In this document: in pieces, positions 17,013 through 25,925 of the stretch
Layout: each line of letters opens with the position of its first letter
Position numbering within the stretch: the stretch's first letter is position 1
Source of the DNA: an uncultured Clostridia bacterium
GTDB lineage: Bacteria > Bacillota > Clostridia > Oscillospirales > Acutalibacteraceae
Assembly: GCA_947624285.1 (NCBI GenBank)
Contig: CANQJS010000005.1
Span: 21,036 to 85,035, forward strand
Length of the DNA: 64,000 nt
Direction: 5' to 3'
Position numbers and translations under genes: made by a program
The notes under the pieces: generated by a model
Databases searched by the model: none
What the model saw: the letters and a program-made list of their open reading frames with translations, nothing else
What the model was told of the DNA's origin: nothing

Positions 17013-17876
17013 TCACGGCAGCTCAAGGCTTATCCGCCCGAGCTTTCCTCCCCTGAATTCATCACATATCATCACGGCGGCGCGTTCGTAATCTATTTCT
17101 CCGCCTTTAATCAAAAAGCCGCGCTTCGCGCCGATTTTTTCAAGGATCTCCCAGCCTTCAAGCTCCTCGAATTTCTCGATTTTATAGCGTTTTGCTATCA
17201 TTTCGGGGTGGGTTTTCACCAAAACCTCAAGCAGACGGCACGCAAGGCTTTCGATATCCGTTACCTCGTCCTTTACCGAGCCGATGAACGCAAGCTTGTC
17301 CCCAACCTCGGGGTCGTCGAATTTCGGCCAAAGCACACCGGGAGTATCAAGCAGCTCTATTCCGCCGCCGCAGTTAAACCACTGATTGCTTTTTGTCACT
17401 CCCGCGCGGTCGGCTACGACCGCCTTGCTTGCCCCCGCCATTCTGTTGATAAAAGAGGATTTGCCCGTATTCGGAATACCCACGACCATAAGGCGCAAGG
17501 ATTTTCCCGCCATTTGGCGCTCCTCATTTCTCTTTACAACAAACGCAAGCGCTTTTTTACAGACCGCCTGAAACTGCCCGAGACCGCGGCCGCTGCGGCA
17601 GTCCGCCGCGAGGGCGTATATGCCTTTGCTTTTATAGTGATCTATCCATATTTTAGTTGCCTTTTCATCCGCCATATCGCATTTGTTAAGCAGAACGATG
17701 CGTGGCTTTGAGCTTATTATCTCGCCCAATTCGGGGTTGGAGCTCGATCGAGGCGCTCTCGCGTCGACTATTTCAACAACGCCGTCCACCAATTTAAGGT
17801 TTTCCTTAATCAGCCTGCGTGTTTTCGCCATATGCCCCGGAAACCACTGCACCTGCTGTTTTTGAAAATCGGGCAT
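17013..17876 (-). CDS. ylqF: Ribosome biogenesis GTPase YlqF/RbgA
   Basis: A circularly permuted GTPase required for late 50S assembly in Firmicutes. The order of motifs shows the permutation: G4 N64-KCD, then G1 GIPNTGKSS at 133-141, then G3 DTPGVLWPKF. The N-terminal WFPGHMAKTRR is typical of the YlqF family. 287 residues, normal length. It lies downstream of rplS across the terminator at 17934-17961 and is tightly linked to rnhB, as in Bacillus. Confidence 0.96.
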   Translation of the reverse strand: MPDFQKQQVQWFPGHMAKTRRLIKENLKLVDGVVEIVDARAPRSSSNPELGEIISSKPRIVLLNKCDMADEKATKIWIDHYKSKGIYALAADCRSGRGLGQFQAVCKKALAFVVKRNEERQMAGKSLRLMVVGIPNTGKSSFINRMAGASKAVVADRAGVTKSNQWFNCGGGIELLDTPGVLWPKFDDPEVGDKLAFIGSVKDEVTDIESLACRLLEVLVKTHPEMIAKRYKIEKFEELEGWEILEKIGAKRGFLIKGGEIDYERAAVMICDEFRGGKLGRISLELP

Positions 17877-17933
17877 TTTCTCACCGCCTTTACCGAAAAT
17901 ATAATACCAAAAATCCGTTTGTTTTTCAACACG

Positions 17934-17961
17934 AAAAAACCGCCTCTGAAAAGAAGCGGTT
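17934..17961 (-). terminator. Terminator after rplS
   Basis: Minus strand: AACCGCTTC TTTTCA GAGGCGGTT, a 9-bp stem followed by TTTTT. It separates rplS from ylqF, though read-through into ylqF is likely because no clear promoter is seen for ylqF. Confidence 0.85.
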
Positions 17962-17973
17962 GAAAGCCAAATG

Positions 17974-18315
17974 TTAAATATCCTCTTTGACCTTTGCGGC
18001 CTTTCCGACTCTGTCGCGCAGATAATAGAGCTTTGCGCGGCGAACTTTACCGCGGCGGACTACCTGCACGGAATCAACATTCGCTGAATTGTACGGGAAT
18101 ACACGCTCGATACCTACGCCGTAGGAAACGCGGCGAACGGTAAATGTTTTTGAAATGCCTGAGCCCTTGATTGCAATTACCGCACCCTCAAACATCTGAA
18201 CTCTCTCGTTTTTGCCTTCACGAATGCGAACGCCTACTCTTACGGTGTCGCCGATTTTGAACTCGGGAAGCTGCTTTTGGGCGCTGCCCGCTTCGATGAT
18301 TTTAATAGCGTCCAT
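17974..18315 (-). CDS. rplS: 50S ribosomal protein L19
   Basis: A ribosomal protein at the interface of the two subunits. The 113 residues show the L19 core: [24 protein letters not shown] and [33 protein letters not shown]. The ORF track starts 13 codons too early. AAGGAGG lies 8 bases before the ATG at 18315 (protein [11 protein letters not shown]), the expected L19 start. It has its own strong promoter and a leader of about 120 bases, which suggests autoregulation by an L19 leader RNA. Confidence 0.97.
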   Translation of the reverse strand: MDAIKIIEAGSAQKQLPEFKIGDTVRVGVRIREGKNERVQMFEGAVIAIKGSGISKTFTVRRVSYGVGIERVFPYNSANVDSVQVVRRGKVRRAKLYYLRDRVGKAAKVKEDI

Positions 18316-18438
18316 TAAAATTTCCTCCTTATTATTTTCAGATGTTCGTAACAATTCGATTGACAGAGGACCATCCGCTTAAATGCTTTAAAACGCTGAG
18401 CACTTAACGCGTTGCGGGATAGCAACGGAACAAATGCC
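18316..18438 (-). ncRNA. rplS leader, possible L19-binding leader RNA
   Basis: From the predicted start near 18438 to the rplS ATG the transcript has a 5' untranslated leader of about 120 bases. It contains the inverted segment CGTTGC TATCCC GCAACG, a second partially paired stretch, and then an unpaired stretch with the ribosome site. Autoregulatory L19 leaders are known in low-GC Gram-positives. I infer this role from position and length; no covariance match was made. Confidence 0.5.
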
Positions 18439-18443
18439 TAAGT

Positions 18444-18472
18444 AATATAACACATAGTGGCAAAAAAAGCAA
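18444..18472 (-). promoter_or_regulatory. Promoter of rplS
   Basis: Minus strand: TTGCTT, 17-bp spacer, TATATT, about 130 bases before the rplS ATG. It lies just beyond the stop of the radical-SAM-associated gene, so rplS can be transcribed independently of that operon. Confidence 0.8.
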
Positions 18473-18477
18473 GAGTT

Positions 18478-19143
18478 TTATCTAAAAATCTTATAATCTC
18501 TGTCAAGAAGAGCTATTCTTGTTATGCTTTTCCACTCGTAATCAACGCCGATCAGCTTAATAATAGTGTCAAACAAAAGTGTGGGATTAAGATTTTTGGA
18601 ATTACCCGCCGCAAGCCTTGCGTTGAGGACTATTTGATCATCCCTCAAAGATACGGCATATTTATCTATAAGCGGCTTTATATCCGTTTCCTTTATCACA
18701 CGCCGCTTTCCCTGCTTTCCTTTTTTCTCAACGGTTATGCTTTCCGACGCCAAAACCGCCTTGATTTTTTCAAGCGCCGCCTCGTTATCTGCAAATTCAA
18801 GCTTGAACACATAATCGGAAAACGCTATTTCGGAGCAATCGCGAAAATCGTTTAACACATCGATTATTCGTATGCCTTCGGGCAGGGCGTCGTTGAGCCT
18901 GCTCTTTATATCCTCGTTCGAGATGTCTCCCACTATTCGCAAATCCATACTTTCGCAATAGCTTTCCACGCCGAGGGAAAGAGGCAGCGAAAAGGTTATA
19001 TACGGGTGAGGATTAAAACCCTCGGTGTACCACAGGGGTATCTGCGCGCGTGTGAGCGCTCTCGCCATACAGCGGTTTAAATCAAGGTGGCTTATATATT
19101 TGCACCTGTCGGTCTTTGAAAACAAAGCCCTAATCTCTCGCAT
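18478..19143 (-). CDS. Radical SAM-associated DUF2344 protein (TIGR03936 type)
   Basis: A 221-residue protein of the DUF2344/TIGR03936 family. It is typically encoded next to, or fused to, the TIGR03960 radical SAM protein, and its biochemical role is unknown. The N-terminus has the family start RALFSKTDRCKYISHLDLNRCMARALTRA and the G-x-NPHPYITFSLPLSLG block. It overlaps the radical SAM gene by 14 bases. In many Clostridia the pair precedes rng and rplU; here it precedes rplS instead. Confidence 0.88.
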   Translation of the reverse strand: MREIRALFSKTDRCKYISHLDLNRCMARALTRAQIPLWYTEGFNPHPYITFSLPLSLGVESYCESMDLRIVGDISNEDIKSRLNDALPEGIRIIDVLNDFRDCSEIAFSDYVFKLEFADNEAALEKIKAVLASESITVEKKGKQGKRRVIKETDIKPLIDKYAVSLRDDQIVLNARLAAGNSKNLNPTLLFDTIIKLIGVDYEWKSITRIALLDRDYKIFR

Positions 19144-20971
19144 CGCAGTGACCTCCGTTGAGCATATTCGCGCCGCAGCCCGCGCATTTTATGCGGCAAT
19201 GAGGCGTTGTTTTGTTTTCATATGCCTTTAAATTCTCCCGTTCAAGGAATTTTCTTGAAACGCCGAAGTCAAGATGATCCCAAGGCAAAAGCTCGTCAAA
19301 CGGTCTTTTACGGCGAGTGTAAAAGCAGGGGTCTATGCCGTTCTTTTCAAAGGCGTTCATCCAAGCGTCAAAATTGAACTTATCGTCCCATGAATCGAAT
19401 TTACAGCCCATTTTCCATGCGTCCAGCAAAACGGCGCAAAGGCGTCTGTCCCCTCTCGCGAGCACGCCCTCAAGCAGAGAGCTCGGCGTTTCGTGGTAGG
19501 AGACCTTTACCTTTTTGCTCGGTATGGCTTCCAACAGACGGCGCTGTTTTTCCTTGAGGCTCTCCATACTGTCCTGCGCCTCCCATTGAAACGGCGTGAA
19601 AGGCTTAGGTATGAATGAAGCACAGCTCACCGAAACCTGAACGCCCGCTCCCTTTTGCCTGTTGGGATTATTATAAAACGCGTGAACGACCTTCATGGCG
19701 AGGTCGGCAATGCCCTCTATATCCTCCATCGTTTCCGTCGGCAGACCCATCATAAAATAGAGCTTTACGGCAGTCCAGCCGTTGTCAAAGGCTTTATTGC
19801 AGGTGTTGAGCACCTCATCTTCCGTTACATTTTTGTTGATTACATCTCTGAGCCTCTGCGTGCCTGCCTCGGGCGCGAAAGTGAGCCCGCTGCGCCTTAC
19901 TTTGTTGAGCTTGTCCACCAACTCGTCGGAAAAATTGTCAACTCTGAGCGACGGAAGCGAGAGATTGATTTTTTCCTTGACCGTCCAATCGATAAGAGAG
20001 CTGAGCATTTCATTTACGCGGCTATGGTCGGATGTGGATAAAGAGCAAAGCGAAAGCTCGTCATAGCCTGTTGATTTAATAAGGGCTTTTGACTGCTCGT
20101 TAATTGTCTCAACGCTTTTTTCCCTTATCGGTCGATAGGTAAATCCCGCTTGGCAAAATCGGCAGCCTCTTATACAGCCTCGGAATATTTCCTCAACCGC
20201 CCTGTCGTGAACGATACCGATAAACGGAACGACAAATTCCTTTGGATAATAGCATTTATTCATATCGGAAACAACGGATTTTTTTACTTTTTCGGGCGCG
20301 CCGAAAAGAGGCTTCAGCTCTTTCAATGTGCCGTCGTCATTATAGCTGTCCTCATAAAGGGACGGAACATAAACGCCCTTTATATCCTTTGCTTTGAGCA
20401 GAAATTCCCGCTTTGTATCGCCGTTTTTCTTGCATTCCTTTAAGAGATCTATAACAGCGGGCGTGCTTTCCTCCCCGTCGCCCAAAAAGACGATATCAAC
20501 AAAATCCGCCACGGGCTCGGGATTGCAGGCGCATGGACCTCCGCAACAGATTAAGGGAGTAAGCTTAGTTCTGTCCGCTGATTTCAGCGGTATTTGGGCA
20601 AGGTCGAGCATATTGAGCATATTCGTGTAACAAAGCTCATACATAAGCGAAAAGCCCACCATATCAAAATCCTTGATATAATCCCCGCTTTCAAGGGCGA
20701 AAAGTGGCACGCCGTGCCGCCTCATCTGCTCCTCCATATCAATATCGGGGGCAAAAACGCGCTCGCACCAGCTATCCTCCCTCTCGTTAACAAGAGAATA
20801 GAGTATCTTCATACCGAGGTGGCTCATTCCTATCTCATATAAATCGGGAAAGCAAAAGGCGTAGCGTATATCCACCTTTTCCGCGTTTTTCACAACGCTG
20901 TTGAGCTCGCCGCCGGCATATCTTGCGGGCTTTTGAACATATTGCAGGATTTTCTCAATATTTTTTTTCAT
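19130..20971 (-). CDS. B12-binding-type radical SAM protein (TIGR03960)
   Basis: A 613-residue radical SAM enzyme. An N-terminal cobalamin-binding-like region (about 1-220, with CCGGPCACNPEPVADFVDIVFLGDG) precedes the radical SAM barrel, whose 4Fe-4S cluster motif is CIRGCRFCQAG (C-x3-C-x2-C). A C-terminal region ends in a cysteine-rich tail (CRIKCAGCGANMLNGGHC). The substrate is unknown. Proximity to ribosomal genes and to DUF2344 hints at an RNA or ribosome modification role (inference). It overlaps the M50 gene upstream by 17 bases. Confidence 0.9.
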   Translation of the reverse strand: MKKNIEKILQYVQKPARYAGGELNSVVKNAEKVDIRYAFCFPDLYEIGMSHLGMKILYSLVNEREDSWCERVFAPDIDMEEQMRRHGVPLFALESGDYIKDFDMVGFSLMYELCYTNMLNMLDLAQIPLKSADRTKLTPLICCGGPCACNPEPVADFVDIVFLGDGEESTPAVIDLLKECKKNGDTKREFLLKAKDIKGVYVPSLYEDSYNDDGTLKELKPLFGAPEKVKKSVVSDMNKCYYPKEFVVPFIGIVHDRAVEEIFRGCIRGCRFCQAGFTYRPIREKSVETINEQSKALIKSTGYDELSLCSLSTSDHSRVNEMLSSLIDWTVKEKINLSLPSLRVDNFSDELVDKLNKVRRSGLTFAPEAGTQRLRDVINKNVTEDEVLNTCNKAFDNGWTAVKLYFMMGLPTETMEDIEGIADLAMKVVHAFYNNPNRQKGAGVQVSVSCASFIPKPFTPFQWEAQDSMESLKEKQRRLLEAIPSKKVKVSYHETPSSLLEGVLARGDRRLCAVLLDAWKMGCKFDSWDDKFNFDAWMNAFEKNGIDPCFYTRRKRPFDELLPWDHLDFGVSRKFLERENLKAYENKTTPHCRIKCAGCGANMLNGGHCDARD

Positions 20972-21497
20972 ACAGACCTCTTATATCATCAAAATTAAAA
21001 AAGATAAGATACGCGGTTATCAATAACAAAGAGTATATTTTATACTCAAAAAGCAGATAGAGCGATAAAAACAACAGCAAAACAAGTGACAAAAATGTTA
21101 TCACAAGCCCCGCCCTCGGAAAAATCAACCGCAGCATTCTGCCCCCGTCAAGCGGAGCGGCAGGAAAAATGTTAAGCAGGAAAAGAGCAAGGTTAATATC
21201 GTTTTTAAACACGGCGTAAAGAACCAAATTTACCGCCGGGCCGCAGAAAAGAACTAATAATTCCTTTGGATTTGAAAGCTTTTTTCTGTATTTAAGGGCA
21301 ATTCCGTAAAATGAAAGATTTATGAGATACGGTCTCGCGCCGAAAAGAAGAAGCGCCGCAATGTGTCCCAACTCGTGCAGGGCGGAGAAAACGATGAGCT
21401 GCACCGCGCTGTCGTAACCGTAAAGCACGGCGAAAGAAAGGAGAAGAAGAAAAGTAAATTCCAGCCTGAATGTAAAGCCCTTGATTTTAATTTCCAC
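20955..21497 (-). CDS. M50 family site-2-type membrane metalloprotease
   Basis: A 180-residue intramembrane zinc protease of the M50 family. Zinc ligands are in HELGH (H41, H45), with the third ligand Asp117 in FPAAPLDGGR. Hydrophobic segments lie around 10-30, 33-55, 80-112 and 128-170. The size and motifs recall SpoIVFB, which cuts pro-sigma-K in sporulating relatives, but no SpoIVFA neighbour is visible and the substrate is unknown. It is encoded between ruvX and the radical SAM gene. Confidence 0.9.
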   Translation of the reverse strand: MEIKIKGFTFRLEFTFLLLLSFAVLYGYDSAVQLIVFSALHELGHIAALLLFGARPYLINLSFYGIALKYRKKLSNPKELLVLFCGPAVNLVLYAVFKNDINLALFLLNIFPAAPLDGGRMLRLIFPRAGLVITFLSLVLLLFLSLYLLFEYKIYSLLLITAYLIFFNFDDIRGLYEKKY

Positions 21498-21530
21498 AAT
21501 ACCACCGTAAAATCATACGGCGGCACTCGT

Positions 21531-21941
21531 TTATTTATTCTTATCGAGATAGGATTGCAATATCATAACGGCGGAAACCGCGTCCACCTTTTCCTTGCGT
21601 TTTTTTCCGTAAACACTGTTTGCCGAAAGAATACCGTGCGCCATAACGGTGGTGAGCCTCTCATCCTCAAACTCAACGGCGACACCGGACCTTTCGGCAA
21701 GCGTTTTGCCGAATTCGGTGCACGCCTGCGCGCGAAAGCCGAGACTGCCGTCCATATTTTTCGGCAGACCGACAACGATTTTTGAAACGCCCTCGCTCTT
21801 TGCGACGGCACAGAGCTTTTCAATCAGCTTGGGCACATATTTTTCATTTATCACGCCATATGGCGACGCAAGCGACATACCTATATCCGACAGTGCCACG
21901 CCCGTGCGCGCGTCACCGTAATCAACAGCCATAATTTTCAT
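21531..21941 (-). CDS. ruvX: Putative Holliday junction resolvase YqgF/RuvX
   Basis: A 136-residue RNase H-fold nuclease of the YqgF family, linked to rRNA processing and suspected of Holliday junction cleavage. Visible motifs: MAVDYGDARTGVALSD (catalytic Asp), KIVVGLPKNMDGSLG, and FEDERLTTVMA (Glu), with a final DAVSAVMILQSYL. The ORF track begins at an upstream TTG. The ATG at 21941 has TTGAGG 9 bases before it and is chosen here. A hairpin terminator separates it from the PBP gene. Confidence 0.92.
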   Translation of the reverse strand: MKIMAVDYGDARTGVALSDIGMSLASPYGVINEKYVPKLIEKLCAVAKSEGVSKIVVGLPKNMDGSLGFRAQACTEFGKTLAERSGVAVEFEDERLTTVMAHGILSANSVYGKKRKEKVDAVSAVMILQSYLDKNK

Positions 21942-21956
21942 AAATGAATACCTCAA

Positions 21957-21996
21957 CAAATAACGGCATCACAAAACTTATGATGCCGTTACAGCT
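21957..21996 (-). terminator. Hairpin terminator after the PBP1A gene
   Basis: Minus strand: TAACGGCATCA and TGATGCCGTTA form an 11-bp stem, followed by a short TTTGTTG tail. It ends the PBP transcript and overlaps the ruvX leader; the T run is short, so termination may be partial. Confidence 0.7.
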
Positions 21997-22002
21997 TAAA
22001 AT

Positions 22003-24417
22003 TTACTGCGTACCCGTGTTTGTTCCCCCGCTCTGAGTTGCCGAGCCGGAATTTGCTGCAGCTTGTGCATTGCCGCCCGTGTTTTCTGCGGGCGCGGTGG
22101 TTTCCGGCGCTTTTGTTGTGCCTGAATTGCCGGAATAAGCGGGCAGATTATTAACATCGTACCATCCGTATCTTCCGCTCGAATACCGCGCCAAAAGCCC
22201 GTTGCGCGGATCGTAGGCTTTTCTGACTATGCCGTCATATTCGGGGAACTCGGTCTTGTTCTTGCCGTTTTTATCGTATATTCTGGTGAAAACCGCATTC
22301 CAAAGCGTGCCCGCGGGGTTAGGCGAAAGATTGTAAACGATTTCCTTATTTGTATCAAAGCCGTACCAAACGGCGGCAATATATTCAGGCGTGCCGCCTA
22401 TAAACCAACGGTCAAAGCTGCCGCTGGTAGTACCGGTTTTGCCTATGCACTGAACGCCCTTTATTTTATAGAAACGACCTGTACCGCTCGTCATAACGGT
22501 CTGGAGCAGCTTGTTCATTACCCACGCCGTGCCTTCGGAAAGCGCCTGCTCCTTCGTTTCCTCAGGCTTGCTTTCAAGTATTACATTGCCGCGGCTGTCC
22601 GTAACCTTATAATAACAGTAGGGATAGTAATACTGCCCGCCGTTTCCGAAAGCTGCGTAAGCGGCAGTCATCTCAAGCGGGATAGTACCCGTTGTAGTAC
22701 CGCCGAGGCCTACGGGAGACCAGTCTCTGTCCTTCACATCGTCAAGGGTGGAAATGTGAAATTTCTTTGTAAGGTAATCAAATGAATAATCAACGCCGAT
22801 TTTGATAAGAGTTCTTATGGCGATAGTATTCTTTGAGTCGGCAAGCCCTTTCTGAATCGGTATTCTTTCGCTCGAATAGCCTCCGCCCTCATTGGTGGGC
22901 CACGGCTTTCCGTCTACCTTGATGCTTGAGGGTGCGTCCAGCTCGATGGTGGACCAGTAGAAATTGAAATCGTCCTCCTGCAAGCTTTTTTCGAGCGCCG
23001 GACCGTATACGCCGATAGGCTTAATTGTAGATCCGGGCGGACGCTCCGCTTCGGTCGCTCTGTTGAAACCGAGAGCCGTCTTTTTCTTACCCGTTCCGCC
23101 GATAAGACCGAGCACTCTGCCCTTATAGTCCATTACGACCATTGCGCCCTGAACTTTCTTATTCGGCATCTTTCTGTAATTTTCATAAACATCTTCAAGG
23201 GACGCCTGAACATTCTGATCCATAGCGGAATATATTTTCAGACCGCCGCCGTAAATCATATTACGCGCGCGCCTATATGTGTAGCCTTGCTTTTGAAGAT
23301 CGCTGATAACGGTTTTTATAACATAGTCGATATACCACGAATCAATAACATTCGTATTTGCCGCTTCATCGCTGCCCGTCACCTGACTGCCCTTGTAATC
23401 CGGGCTGTTGGTGAACACCATTTTGTAGGCTACCGCCTCATCGTACTGCTCCTGAGTGATCAGCTTTTGCTCCAACATATTTGAAAGGACTACAAGCTGC
23501 CTTTCCCTGTTTTTATCGGGATTGATAAGTGGATTGTATTTTGACGGCGACTGAGTGATCGACGCGAGACAAGCGCATTCCGCCAAATTCAGCTTATCAA
23601 CATCCTTGCCGAAATATTTTTCGGCGGCTGTTCTGACTCCGTAGCATCCGCTTGAAAGGAAAATCGTGTTGAGATACGCCTCAAGAATATCGTCTTTATT
23701 ATTATGCTTTTCAAGATTAAGCGCCGAAAGTATCTCGTTGAATTTTCTTGAAAATGTTACCTGCTTTTCATCCGTAAGGTTTTTTATAAGCTGCTGTGTG
23801 ATCGTGGAGCCGCCCTGACCGAGGTTTGAAGGCTTGACGATAACGCCGATCGTTCTTATCCAGTCCACCCCGTGGTGCTCCTTAAATCTTTGGTCCTCTA
23901 TCGCGATTATCGCATTCGGAAGAAACTCTCCCATATCCTCAAGATTTATCCAAATTCTGTTTTCCTCACCGTGAAGGCGGGTCAACTCTTTCAGAGAGCC
24001 GTCCTCATTATAGGCATAGATATAAGAGGTCTGATTCAATGCGTATTTACGCTCGGTAAGGTCAAACACCGCTTCACCGTTGATAACGCTGAAGGCATAG
24101 ATAAGCATAACGGAAGCACAAACGACAGCCACCACGGCGCACACCATTGCAAAGCCCGCAAGAACTCTGAACACCTTAAAGCCTGCCGAGCTTCCGTTGT
24201 GTTCTTTCCTTTTGCGCGCTTTTTTGTTCTTTTTTTCGATTACTCTGCCACGCTCAGCGGATTTGATATCCCTTGATTTGGAAGCAGGACCGTCGATATT
24301 ATAAGCGGCGGGCACTGTTTCCTCCTGAGCGCTGAGACTGTTTTTATCCTCATTATAAACCTTGGCGGAATTATTCATAAAGGATTCCAACAGATCGTCA
24401 TAATCTTTAGAAGTCAT
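22003..24417 (-). CDS. Class A penicillin-binding protein (PBP1A type)
   Basis: A bifunctional peptidoglycan synthase anchored in the cytoplasmic membrane. Order in 804 residues: a cytoplasmic basic region, one membrane helix at about 85-110, the glycosyltransferase-51 domain (AIEDQRFKEHHGVDWIRT, GGSTITQQLIKN), a PASTA-less linker, and the transpeptidase domain with SxxK in PPGSTIKP, the DSKNT motif and KTGTT. It ends in a low-complexity tail rich in Thr, Gly, Ala and Asn. A GGGGAGG ribosome site precedes the ATG; a TATAAT box lies upstream. Confidence 0.95.
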   Translation of the reverse strand: MTSKDYDDLLESFMNNSAKVYNEDKNSLSAQEETVPAAYNIDGPASKSRDIKSAERGRVIEKKNKKARKRKEHNGSSAGFKVFRVLAGFAMVCAVVAVVCASVMLIYAFSVINGEAVFDLTERKYALNQTSYIYAYNEDGSLKELTRLHGEENRIWINLEDMGEFLPNAIIAIEDQRFKEHHGVDWIRTIGVIVKPSNLGQGGSTITQQLIKNLTDEKQVTFSRKFNEILSALNLEKHNNKDDILEAYLNTIFLSSGCYGVRTAAEKYFGKDVDKLNLAECACLASITQSPSKYNPLINPDKNRERQLVVLSNMLEQKLITQEQYDEAVAYKMVFTNSPDYKGSQVTGSDEAANTNVIDSWYIDYVIKTVISDLQKQGYTYRRARNMIYGGGLKIYSAMDQNVQASLEDVYENYRKMPNKKVQGAMVVMDYKGRVLGLIGGTGKKKTALGFNRATEAERPPGSTIKPIGVYGPALEKSLQEDDFNFYWSTIELDAPSSIKVDGKPWPTNEGGGYSSERIPIQKGLADSKNTIAIRTLIKIGVDYSFDYLTKKFHISTLDDVKDRDWSPVGLGGTTTGTIPLEMTAAYAAFGNGGQYYYPYCYYKVTDSRGNVILESKPEETKEQALSEGTAWVMNKLLQTVMTSGTGRFYKIKGVQCIGKTGTTSGSFDRWFIGGTPEYIAAVWYGFDTNKEIVYNLSPNPAGTLWNAVFTRIYDKNGKNKTEFPEYDGIVRKAYDPRNGLLARYSSGRYGWYDVNNLPAYSGNSGTTKAPETTAPAENTGGNAQAAANSGSATQSGGTNTGTQ

Positions 24418-24510
24418 ATTTCAACCTCCCCGAACAAGCCTGAGCTGATATAGCTATTATATAATAAAAAAATACGCATTTAAAGTATTTTATGTAAAAT
24501 TAACATAATC

Positions 24511-25380
24511 TTAACGAATAATATTATCGGCGCGTTTTTTATTCATAACATTTATCTTTTTCGTAACGATAACGCCGTCGTATGTCTTTTTCGCTCTGAT
24601 AAACGCCCAAAATTTCTTTTTGCAATTTTTGCATTCGCAAACGGTGCGAAACGATTTATTCACACACTCGAAATTTTTAAGCACTCTGAGGTCCGAATTA
24701 CAGTATGGGCAATTGAGCTTTTGAGTATTCACATCGAAATCCTCGGACACGCTTTTCGTGATATAATACGGCTTGAATATCAGCCGTTCAAAGAAATTAC
24801 TGTCGCACTCCGTGACAAAGGAAGAAAATTTCTTTTTGTCAAACACCTTGCGAAAGCACTCCGCCGCCAAATAACAATCCTCCAGCGCTCGGTGCAGATT
24901 ATCGGTATTGACCGATATATCCATAAGCTCCGCGCACCTTGAAAGCCCCACCTGATTGCCGTCCGTGCTTTCAAGAAAGGTTTGGCAGTATTTCTGAACA
25001 TCGGCGTATTTTTTGATAAAACTCACATAGCTTGTGCCCAACAGCTTTTTGAAATTATCAATAAGCACATACAAATCGCTGTTTGACCAGCTCATAAAAA
25101 CGCTGTTTTCTCTGCCGCTCCACCGCGCAAAATCCGCCATGGCGTCCTCAAATGGCATGCCGTTTTTTCTTATCTCCTCAACAGAGATATGGGTAAGATT
25201 TTTAAACCGTGAGGAAAGCTTTGAATAATGCTTTGTTTTGATAAGCTGCTTAAAGGTATCGATAATATTCAGTTTTTCATCAAGCTTAACAGCGCCTATT
25301 TCGACTATTTCATTTATTCCTTTGCGGAATTTGTAATCATAGGCGTTGTTCCATTCCAAATCAAAAATTACATAAAACAT
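24511..25380 (-). CDS. DEDD-family 3'-5' exonuclease with C-terminal zinc-ribbon-like region
   Basis: An exonuclease of the DnaQ-like DEDD superfamily acting on DNA or RNA ends. Exo I is FDLEWN (D-x-E), exo II lies in SWSNSDLYVL and exo III in HRALEDCYLAAECF (H-x4-D). After about residue 200 it carries C-x-x-C pairs (NCPYCNS ... CECKNCKKKFW), probably a zinc ribbon. The ORF track start lies inside the secG terminator. The ATG at 25380, with GGAG 5 bases before it, is the credible start (289 residues). The cellular substrate is unknown. Confidence 0.85.
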   Translation of the reverse strand: MFYVIFDLEWNNAYDYKFRKGINEIVEIGAVKLDEKLNIIDTFKQLIKTKHYSKLSSRFKNLTHISVEEIRKNGMPFEDAMADFARWSGRENSVFMSWSNSDLYVLIDNFKKLLGTSYVSFIKKYADVQKYCQTFLESTDGNQVGLSRCAELMDISVNTDNLHRALEDCYLAAECFRKVFDKKKFSSFVTECDSNFFERLIFKPYYITKSVSEDFDVNTQKLNCPYCNSDLRVLKNFECVNKSFRTVCECKNCKKKFWAFIRAKKTYDGVIVTKKINVMNKKRADNIIR

Positions 25381-25398
25381 TTTTACTCCGCGGTCTGC

Positions 25399-25430
25399 AA
25401 AAAAATAACCTTGCATAACGCAAGGTTATC
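25399..25430 (-). terminator. Terminator after secG
   Basis: Minus strand: ATAACCTTGC GTTAT GCAAGGTTAT, a perfect 10-bp stem, followed directly by TTTTTTT. It separates secG from the exonuclease gene. Confidence 0.92.
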
Positions 25431-25439
25431 GGCAAATCC

Positions 25440-25691
25440 TCAGCCAATGAAAAGAAAGACCAAAAACGCGGCAAGAACAACAACAAAGAACCCGCCGATA
25501 AGCCACTTTGTCATTTTTTCGAGCTTTGCCTCGATTGTGCGCGCTTTAGCCTTACCGAGGAAGGTTTCGGCGCCTCCGGCAATAGCACCCGAAAGATTTT
25601 GCGACCTTCCCTCCTGCATAAGAACAACTATCGTTATAATTATTGATGCTACGATGAGCACACCACCGAAAACATAATGATACCACAGCAT
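25440..25691 (-). CDS. secG: Preprotein translocase subunit SecG
   Basis: A small membrane subunit that assists SecA-driven export through SecYEG. The 83 residues show the SecG pattern: membrane helix at about 6-24, the conserved VLMQEGRSQNLSGAIAGGAETFLGK loop, and a second helix at about 62-82. It has a GGAGGAAG ribosome site, its own promoter at 25728-25756 and its own terminator, so it is a single-gene transcript. Confidence 0.95.
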   Translation of the reverse strand: MLWYHYVFGGVLIVASIIITIVVLMQEGRSQNLSGAIAGGAETFLGKAKARTIEAKLEKMTKWLIGGFFVVVLAAFLVFLFIG

Positions 25692-25727
25692 CGTGATCTT
25701 CCTCCATAGATAAATTGATACTAATGG

Positions 25728-25756
25728 ATTATATCACAAAGAAAATCAGAATGCAA
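25728..25756 (-). promoter_or_regulatory. Promoter of secG
   Basis: Minus strand: TTGCAT, 17-bp spacer, TATAAT, about 35 bases before the secG ATG. Confidence 0.85.
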
Positions 25757-25831
25757 GATTTTTTTTCTAATAATTGACTCGAATTATTTTTAAGGCTTAA
25801 TAATATAATATTAGCAGGAGGTAAGATTATA

Positions 25832-25897
25832 TTGACGCTAATCAAAAACCTAAGCGAAAGGCTTTTTATCCGACTAATTTTGTTTGCCGCGCTTTAA
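25832..25897 (+). CDS. Possible 21-residue hydrophobic peptide
   Basis: The frame from TTG reads (M)TLIKNLSERLFIRLILFAAL and then TAA. AGGAGG lies about 10 bases upstream. The peptide has a basic-amphipathic first half and a hydrophobic end. The TTG start and small size make this uncertain. Support comes from the ribosome site, the enclosing promoter and terminator, and the complementary segment that would shut off translation, an arrangement known from type I toxin mRNAs. Confidence 0.35.
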   Translation: MTLIKNLSERLFIRLILFAAL

Positions 25898-25925
25898 GAT
25901 TTCCGCGTTATTCTTCTTACCTCCG

